Positions 57,301-64,000 of a stretch of DNA of 64,000 nucleotides are shown in pieces. This DNA is from Clarireedia homoeocarpa (Eukaryota > Ascomycota > Leotiomycetes > Helotiales > Rutstroemiaceae): assembly GCA_001465935.1 (NCBI GenBank), contig LNKV01000048.1, positions 1 through 64,000 of the forward strand, in the 5' to 3' direction. Within the stretch, counting starts at the first letter, position 1, and each line of letters starts with the position of its first letter. A program made the position numbers and the translations under genes. The notes beneath the pieces were generated by a model. The model was given only the letters and a program-made list of their open reading frames with translations, was not told the DNA's origin and did not search any database.

Positions 57301-59240
57301 ATGTCTGAACCCGATCGGCGAGATTTCTCTCCGTCGCCGGTCAGTTCGCCGACGAGAAATGTGGGATTTGATTTGGAGAGTCTACCTACTGCTCCTGCTC
57401 GTAAGTATTGAGGATGTGCTCTGGTAGTACACCGACCCGAGCTGGCGCGATTATCTGTACAATTCTAATCTTGGAGTGTTGCAGACGAGCTTCATCCTAT
57501 TCAAACCAATCTCTCTTCATCATCCTCCAAGCGCGGCCCTTCTCCAAGTTTGCGCAGGCGTACAACACGCTCGAATACCTTCCGCACAGTTGATATCGCA
57601 CCACGACGACGGCCTGAATGGCATCCTGGACAAGAACCGGGTCTCGATCCTTTGAAGCCAGATGGCGGACGTTCCACGGCTCCATTGTTACATGAGGAGT
57701 GTCAGATAAAGGTGGTGGATTTTAGTGAGGATAATATGGTAATGCGAGAATTCGACAATGCCGAACTGGTGGATTTCTTGGAATTAGAGCAGGAGAAGTG
57801 GATCAAGTGCCGATGGATAAATATCAATGGGCTGAGTTGGGATGTGATACAAGCGGTAGGAAAGTCTAAGAAGTTACATAGGTTGGCGATCGAGGACATG
57901 GTCAATGTGAATAACAGGACTAAGGCGGATTGGTGAGTTGCGCAGACGGAATTTGATTTAATCTTCTAACGCCATTTAGGTATACGGACCATACATATGT
58001 TGTTATGACCCTCCAAAAACTTGTCCACATACATCCTGATGATGAGAGTGATTCCGGCAGCGATGATGATCGAAGTATCGAAACTTTCAGTCGCGCACAA
58101 AGGGGACCGTATCGGAAGATGCTGCACAACTTGCGGAAACGTTGGGAAGCACCAAAGAAGAAAGTTAAACAGCAAAGCCTCAAATCTGCTGCTAGAGTTC
58201 ATGATCCTACCGATGGGTTCGTTACCGCGCATACTGATGGAGTGAAAGGTGCACCGGTGCAGAAGTTGAGGACACTGCAAAGATACCATGGTGGTCCAAA
58301 CCAAGAACGAATGGCATACATGGAAAAACACTCACCCTTGACACAACAAAGTTTGGCTGTCAGCGCCGAGCAGGTCTCAATATTTTTGACAGCTGGTAAG
58401 CTCCTATTCTACATCTTTGTTATCTGACTAACTCTTATAGACAATACTGTGATATCATTTTTCGAATCGTCTGCTGACGATGTCGAGACTCCTATCCTTC
58501 ATAGATTGGGTACGCCAGACACTATTCTCAGAAAGTCATGTGACGCATCGATGTTGATGCAGGCCATCATCGATGCTATTATAGATCTTGCTATACCTGT
58601 TACATTTGCATACCAAGATGCAATAGGCTCATTGGAGCTCGACGTCCTCACTAATCCAAGTATCCAGCATACAACAAGTTTGTACATTGTTACAAGTGAA
58701 ATCACGACATTACGTAATTTTATAAATCCTATCGCCAGCCTTATAAGCTCTCTTCGCGACCACAAGAACATTGGAAGAGAAGGTAGCTCGCGGGGCGACA
58801 TGGCGAAAGCCACTTCGGTTGTCAAAATAAGTCCCATGGCACAAACGTATCTTGGCGATGTTGAGGATCATATCGTTTTGATTACCGACTCACTCGATAT
58901 GTTGCGTCGAAACGCGGATGGTATGATCGATTTGATCTTCAACACCATTTCCGCCTACCAAAATGAGTCGATGAAACAACTCACAATTATTACCATTATT
59001 TTCCTCCCCCTATCTTTCCTGACAGGATATTTTGGTATGAATTTCACGGATATGCCGAGTATCGAAAACAACGAGAGTTATTTCTGGAAGATAGCCTTGC
59101 CGGTCGCATTTGCGGTTATTTGTTTTATGATGAGAGATATGATTGCGTGGTGGTTCAAGGGTGCGATACAGAGAAGAAGTATCTCGAGGAGTAGGAAAGG
59201 AAGGATGGTTAGGGAAGCCAGTGAGAAGAGATCTAGGTGA
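57301..59240 (+). CDS. CorA/Alr-family magnesium transporter
   Basis: Exons 57301-57400, 57485-57932, 57980-58395 and 58441-59240 (introns 84, 47 and 45 bp) join in frame to 587 residues. A Ser/Pro/Arg-rich cytosolic N-terminus precedes the funnel domain, starting around IKVVDFSEDNMVMREFDN and KCRWININGLSWDVI. An acidic loop DDESDSGSDDD and a basic segment lie inside the domain. The C-terminus has the long stalk helix (SMKQLTIITIIFLPLSFLTG), the signature pore motif YFGMNF (GMN) and a second helix (WKIALPVAFAVICFMMRDMIAWW), then a basic tail. This is the CorA/Alr plan, which imports magnesium at the plasma membrane or, for some fungal members, elsewhere. The joined exons restore family sequence, W-YTDHTYVV and LTA-DNTVISFFE, at each junction. 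Confidence 0.95.
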
Positions 59241-59576
59241 TCATGAATTAATTCAATGGTATGCTTTGACCGAGAGTTCTCCATAGAACATGAATTGTGC
59301 CCTACCTGTTTTCATGGGTTTCCAGATACAGACTGAGCAAGGTATGTTGCTTCCTGAGTGCCCTGCTACGACCCTGGCTTTTGAGCCCAGGAACATATAA
59401 TCAATCCATTCCCCCAACCTCTTTGCTCTCTCTTTTCGCAGCAAATTTTGCACTTTTCTCCGACTCACCCTTCGTACTACCAAATTCACTGACTCCAAGA
59501 GCCTCAAAATTCGCCCTGAATTTATCCTACCGAGAACGCCCTCGCTAGTCAGCTTCACTTTTTCAGCTTGCCTGAA
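59241..59576. other. intergenic region
   Basis: A 336-bp spacer between two plus-strand genes, with no gene seen. T/C-rich sequence precedes the next start. Confidence 0.4.
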
Positions 59577-60636
59577 ATGGCTTCAGACATGGACATCGAT
59601 TGGGCCAAGCTCGACGCCAAGACAATCGAAGAGATACATGCATATCTGGAAGCCAATCCACAACCACCTCTGGATGCGGGCGAGGTCGCGCAGACCAATG
59701 ACGATTTGATGTTGGGCTTTACAAACTATGGCGCCATATGGGATGATGCTGTCGCAGGGAGTGGTCCGGTGGATCAAGGGCCATTGCAGAACAACAACAA
59801 GGATCGGTGAGTTAAAAAAAAAGCCAAGTACGCTAACGGGGCAAAACAATAGAGGACATCTGGGGTCCCATGAGAGTATGATGCCATTCAATGCACCTTC
59901 CCGTTGCACATGGGAAGGCTGTAAAACCAAGACCACCTTCAAAACGTCTAAGTCGTATCAACACCATCTGAACAACATTCATTTGAAGCCTCTATTATGC
60001 TCAGTGCCTCGATGTTCCCACAAAAAGCCGTTCCGAAATCGCTCGGATCTTCAGCGTCACATAGACACCATACATTCAACCAATCGTCCTTATGTGTGTC
60101 CTTACCCGACTTGTGAATCCGAAACAAAAAGATTTGCACGCAAAGACAAATGGCTACAACACATTCGGGAAACGCAGCATCTAAACGATGCCATTTGTCC
60201 ATATCATCACTGCGTTTCCGTGGCTGAGTTTACCTCTCGCAAGGAGATTTCGGCCCATTTCAGCAAATATCACTCTAACTATGCTGATGATGGGTACCTG
60301 GCATCCTACTCCTGCTCGCTTGGAGCTTGTGCAGAGATGATAGATGAGCACTGGTCTAAAATTTTATTAATAAACCATCTTGTAAATTGCCATGGAATAC
60401 CATCACTGGGCTATTGGGTCGCTGAAGTTAATGGAGGTGGAAACAAAACTGTTTACAGCGTGTCAGAGAAAATACAATGGCACGCTTGTACGGTATGCGA
60501 TCCGCAGAATTCAGCTTCATTGCTAGCAAGGAATGATCCGATGCTAGCCGCGCTTCCGGGTCTGCGGGTTTTTGAGGACTTTGATGTAGTCGAGGTAGCC
60601 TATCCCCGCCGTCGCGGCAATGCTTCCAGTCTTTGA
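59577..60636 (+). CDS. multi-finger C2H2 zinc-finger protein
   Basis: Exons 59577-59806 and 59853-60636 (46-bp intron) give 337 residues. The first 77 residues are acidic (MASDMDIDWAKLDAKTIEEI). Four C2H2 units follow: CTWEGCKTKTTFKTSKSYQHHLNNIH, CSVPRCSHKKPFRNRSDLQRHIDTIH, CPYPTCESETKRFARKDKWLQHIRETQH and CPYHHCVSVAEFTSRKEISAHFSKYH. A fifth degenerate one begins CSLGACAEMIDEHWSK and ends NHLVNCH. The spacing and long linkers are typical of fungal C2H2 regulators. Nuclear DNA or RNA binding is inferred. The acidic leader encoded by exon 1 resembles in layout the two zinc-finger genes at 23-26 kb, but the fingers are more numerous and not closely similar. Confidence 0.85.
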
Positions 60637-61486
60637 CGCGGGTGGAGCAGCGATACCTCTGCGGAATCGATGCCACTGCGGATCGATACTTCTGAAAGCC
60701 ATTCAAACCTACTCTCTTAGCTCTTCTCTTATGGGATCAGAAGTCTTTCGAATTACTTCTTTGCGCTTCAAAAGTAGCGGCTTAGATGTAAGAGTTGTCT
60801 TCTGTTTGATCTTGAAAGTTTACATTGAACACACTTGGGGACTTGGGTTCATTCGTTACTTATGTTTCTTCATGTCTAGTGTTGAGCGACTACTAATGTT
60901 TCTTTTCTCTTGTTTGTACCTTTCGTTGGGTTGTTTCGTTTTGAGATGGCATTCTGGTGGTAATGAGAGTGAATCGTCTTTTTATTTCTTATTGAAAAGC
61001 ATTCAACATGCAAACGTCACAGAAAGCTATATAGAGAATACAACATTCCACCAAAATGCCGTCCATTAATTGATAGTGATATCATAAGGAGCGATTGAAG
61101 TTTCCGCATTCTAAATCCGTTGTTGCCCTACTAATAGTTGTTCATGCTCCCTACCACTAGATTTCACCCCTCATCTACTGTCTCTCAGTCATGTAAATAA
61201 ACACATATCCTACTGACTGCATCCCATCGCACTTTAATTACTAAACAATTCCTTTGCAGAGAAATCTAAATCCTCTATCTGAAAACTGAGAGTCTACTAT
61301 TACAACTGCAATTAGGAAAGAAGGAATAAAGCTATGCACACGATTCTTACGGCGATTTGTCTAAACAATGCTCACCCAAAATTAAGCCTCTTTCAATCTC
61401 GACTTCGATATTTTGTTTTTGAATATCACGTTTATCTATCGGATTAACGAATAGAAAGATTTTCATTGAAGATAGATTACTTGGAA
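60637..61486. other. 3' region and spacer, no gene seen
   Basis: T-rich sequence downstream of the zinc-finger gene, then an AT-rich spacer. A 149-codon frame from 60620 overlaps the 3' end of the zinc-finger gene and is Leu/Phe/Ser-rich, judged spurious. Confidence 0.4.
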
Positions 61487-61757
61487 CTATATAATCCGTT
61501 GAGGGTTGCATTGATTGAGAGCAATACAGTAGTCCGTGAGAAGTTTGTCAGGTGAATAACCAAAGGCATAAGTAAGCGGTTGACGGTTCTTTGTAGGATT
61601 CGACTTTATTTCATATACTGCCCATGCCCGATCGCAAGCTTTATCCTCTTGAAATAGATGTATTACTAGTGGTACGTTGTACAGATCCGAGAGAGAACAA
61701 GGGGTGTTTAGGTGGGGTCGGAAAAAGGTGGGGTCGGAAAAGACTACGAGTAAGTTA

Positions 61758-61804
61758 ACGTATGACCCCACTTAATGGATCACCCCATTTAAATGGATCA
61801 CTTT
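61758..61804. repeat. left terminal inverted repeat, 47 bp
   Basis: Perfect reverse complement of 63562-63608; TA target-site copy immediately outside at 61756-61757. Confidence 0.97.
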
Positions 61805-61863
61805 TACCCCTTTTGCACTACAATTGATAAATAAACCACAACAACTATTTAAATTAAATAAAT

Positions 61864-63573
61864 CTATGTAGAAGTAACTAAAGCAGGGTCTATAAGACGA
61901 TTTGGGCAAGTTCTTTTATTATGCCCGGGTTGCTGGCACATGCTACAGCGTGGTTGATTTGGGCCATCTCCTTCGGTCCCCCCCCCTTCTGGGTGATTAT
62001 TGGCTTGAATCGCGGCATCAAGGTCTTTACGGGCCATTATTTTTCTAGCTTCCTCTGCTGTACACTCTTCCCTTCGCTTTAATTCGATCCTTGGAGCCTT
62101 GCGACGTCTGCTTAAGTTATGATTAGACTGTCGTAATCGTTTATTGTCGGCATGCAAAAGTACCACTTCATTAGCCATGGCCGCAGTTGCCTTTGCGAGA
62201 GCTTCGAGTGACTGTAAAATGGGTGTAGGAGAGCTACCCTGATGGCGACTAATTAGATCTTTAATAAGATCCCTTTGGGCTATTGCCTCCTTTGGATTAT
62301 GAGGGGTGTGGGATGACCATGGTGGTGATGAGCCGCAAGTAGGTGATGGTGTACGAATACGGATATCCAGCTTAGAAATAACTCGATCAGGATCAAAAGG
62401 GACTAATCCAGCACCTTCGAATCCACCTTTTGTATTCTTAGCTGTAATCGCTGCCTTAAAAGCGGGCTGGAATATAGTAAAGAAGTCGGCTTTATCAATA
62501 TATGTAATATTGACTATCATAAGCTCCTCAAGCTGGCGGCTATATACTATCTTTAAGGCATTAAAAAGCCCAATATCTGCAGGCTGCGTCAAATGGGACG
62601 AATGCGGAGGTAGGCAGATGACCTTGATTCGATTTTCGTAGCAGTATTCTTGAAATGCAACCGAGTTATAACTCTCATGGCCATCGACGATGAGTAGCCG
62701 CTATTGCCCTTGTGTACAATCCTTAGTATGCTGATCGAAGTGTTTAATCCAATCAACATCGGTCTCATTATTCGTCCAACTATTATCTGTAGGTTTAATC
62801 GGCTATCTATCAGGCCAGTTCGTTGTACTAAACCAGGGCTTATATACGATTACCCCTTTAGTTAGTATGTAAGGAGGTATAATCTCCCCAGTTGCACTTG
62901 CAGCAACAATGACCGTAACCTATTCTCGATCGCTAGGCTGAATCTTCTTAGCCCTCCCCTGTCGATCTGCTCTTGTAACTACCATATAGGAATGGATAAT
63001 ACCCATTATAAAGCCCGTCTCATCGAAGTTCTATATATCTGCGTCGACGATCCTATATTCCTCCCGTACGCTCCTATATAGCTCAAACTACTTGGTTATA
63101 AGCTCAGGATCTTCATTAAGGGCTCTCTGGAAATCATAAACACGTGTACGATATACTTTAAACTCTGTACATCGCTTTACGAATCGTTGAACCCAGTGCT
63201 TTCCGATACGCTTTTCTCCCCTTACGATGAGGATATAATCAGCTATATCGGCGACAGCAGCGAGGGTTGGAGGAAACCCTCTTGTATCGAGATCAAGTAT
63301 ATATTGGACTATTGTATCCTCTTCGGATAGAGTCAACCGACGATGCCTGATATTGTCGTCGGCGTAGGTGGGTTGGCCAGCTATTCTACGGGACAGGGTC
63401 GCATATGGCACATCGTATATACGTGCAGCCTGCCGGCGGCTTAATTTATCACGGGCTTCAATCGCCTGGATCGCAAGTTGGATTCTAGACTCTTTTGGAA
63501 GGGATTCCATCGTTAATTGTTGATTATTTAATGATTTGATATTGATGTTGTGATATGGTGCAAAGTGATCCAT
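61864..63573 (-). pseudogene. transposase frame with five in-frame TAG codons
   Basis: One continuous minus-strand frame of 570 codons from ATG 63573 (or the more usual-looking ATG at 63510, MESLPKESR) to the stop at 61864. An N-terminal psq-type helix-turn-helix (KLSRRQAARIYDVPYATLSRRI) and CENP-B-type HTH precede a DDE domain. DDE motifs are NFDETGF (Asp at 63022-63024), LIVDGHE (Asp at 62683-62685) and TQPADIGLF. A C-terminal zinc knuckle CSMCQQPGHNKRTCP closes it. No frameshift was found. The only lesions are TAG at 63088-63090, 63031-63033, 62920-62922, 62803-62805 and 62701-62703. At 62920 the context RE-stop-VTVI is REWVTVI in relatives, and the others also fit Trp. Called a pseudogene at DNA level, with reservation explained in the findings. 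Confidence 0.9.
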
Positions 63574-63608
63574 TTAAATGGGGTGATCCATTAAGTGGGG
63601 TCATACGT
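63562..63608. repeat. right terminal inverted repeat, 47 bp
   Basis: Perfect reverse complement of 61758-61804; TA target-site copy at 63609-63610. The first in-frame ATG of the transposase (63573) lies inside this repeat. Confidence 0.97.
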
Positions 63609-63859
63609 TAGTATCTACAAAAAATAACTAAAAAGTGCTCACACAATTCCCAAAGTACTTCAGGAGATTTCGGTCCCTCGTCTCGTCTAATCAAGTAAGT
63701 ACACAAGTTGGTAATATTTTCTTCGAAACGATTACTAGTCGATCGGACTGTACGACAGACACCCAAGACGAGACTGTCCGAATGGTGATTAATCAAAGAA
63801 CTTGATGGGATCTCATACCGCTTAGTATGGTAAGTCTTAATATAATACGAATACCCCAC

Positions 63860-64000
63860 CCAGAGCTACACGAGACTTGTGCCGTCACGGTTTCATGATA
63901 TGGTGCCAGTTCATCCGAACACCGTCGAAGATTCAATTTCGATGCTGGACAATCTGAACCATGAATGATGAGCTTGCACTATACTCACTGTAGTGAATTG
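63860..64000. other. window edge, probable upstream part of the interrupted host gene
   Basis: Too short to resolve. On the minus strand an ATG-containing stretch and a GTGTAG acceptor-like site are present. Confidence 0.25.

Larger units (their letters stand above)
61758..63608 (-). mobile_element. Fot1/Flipper-like (pogo-group Tc1/mariner) DNA transposon
   Basis: 1,851 bp, bounded by inverted repeats 61758-61804 and 63562-63608 that are identical over 47 bp (outer end ACGTATGACCCC), with TA duplicated at 61756-61757 and 63609-63610. It carries one transposase frame on the minus strand. From memory, Flipper of Botrytis is of nearly the same length with a 48-bp inverted repeat; this is a close structural match. 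Each inverted repeat contains two direct copies of AATGGATCAC, possible transposase-binding sites. Confidence 0.95.
61487..63859 (-). pseudogene. host gene interrupted by the transposon (unknown family, 5' end unresolved)
   Basis: Two minus-strand coding pieces flank the transposon: 63859-63643 (ending SPEVLWEL) and 61743-61487 (starting FSDPTFFRPHLNTPC, ending CNPQRII stop). Without the element and one TA copy, they are separated by a 46-bp intron with donor GTGAGC, branch TACTAAC and acceptor CGTAG. The pieces then join in frame through ELFFSDPTFF. This supports a real gene into whose intron the element jumped. Whether it is still spliced is unknown, so pseudogene is a provisional class. 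Upstream of 63859 there is an in-frame TAG just at a possible acceptor (GTGTAG), so another exon is likely nearer the window edge. The second exon contains a 17-bp tandem duplication (GGTGGGGTCGGAAAAA on the plus strand). Family not recognised. Confidence 0.5.

Noticed and set aside
60620..61069. 149-codon plus-strand frame
   Set aside because: Overlaps the end of the zinc-finger gene in another phase and is hydrophobic, T-rich 3' UTR-type sequence with no protein features.
1..64000. CRISPR arrays, intact tRNA or rRNA genes, bacterial operons
   Set aside because: No spacer-repeat pattern, no intact cloverleaf and no rRNA sequence recognised; the window is fungal nuclear DNA.

Overview
The window is nuclear DNA of a filamentous ascomycete. 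Genes carry short introns (mostly 44-67 bp) with GTRNGY donors and CTAAY branch sites, there is no operon structure, and several families are typical of Pezizomycotina (an NLR with NACHT and ankyrin repeats, DUF6604, HSPA12-like Hsp70, fungal 2EXR/F-box-like proteins, Fot1/Flipper-type transposon). The overall feel, including a 1.85 kb Flipper-like element, suggests Leotiomycetes, plausibly Sclerotiniaceae; this is inference, not proof.

Layout. 0.3-7.8 kb is conserved housekeeping: a Zrg17-like cation diffusion facilitator, the mitochondrial dynamin Mgm1 (minus) and, divergent from it, the glutathione-degrading amidotransferase Dug3. 8.7-22.9 kb is lineage-restricted: a Met/Gln/Arg-rich repeat protein, a Cys-motif hypothetical, an Ers1/cystinosin PQ-loop protein, two 2EXR/F-box-like genes, two membrane-associated hypotheticals and a small secreted Cys-rich (PAN/apple-like) protein. 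23.3-26.2 kb holds two tandem C2H2 zinc-finger paralogues. 26.7-32.3 kb is conserved again: a DHX57/YLR419W-type DEAH helicase divergent from an aprataxin (Hnt3).

32.8-41.2 kb is an accessory island: a decayed DUF6604 gene, a large NLR with about 19 nearly identical 99-bp ankyrin units interrupted by an assembly gap, and a broken internal fragment of a six-hairpin (GH78-like) glycosidase. 42.1-47.8 kb carries an HSPA12-like Hsp70 (nine exons) divergent from a SANT-like/coiled-coil protein. 47.8-55.3 kb is gene-poor and rich in microsatellites. 55.3-60.6 kb has a small hypothetical, a CorA/Alr-type magnesium transporter and a multi-finger C2H2 protein.

The most striking item is at the right end. 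A 1,851-bp Fot1/Flipper-like transposon (61758-63608) has perfect 47-bp terminal inverted repeats and a TA target duplication. Its transposase frame is intact from end to end except for five in-frame TAG codons, at positions where Trp is expected or plausible. The element sits exactly in the TA of the TACTAAC branch site of a 46-bp intron of a host gene. I propose two readings, RIP-type C-to-T change or rescue by fungal UAG-to-UIG RNA editing, and say how to separate them.
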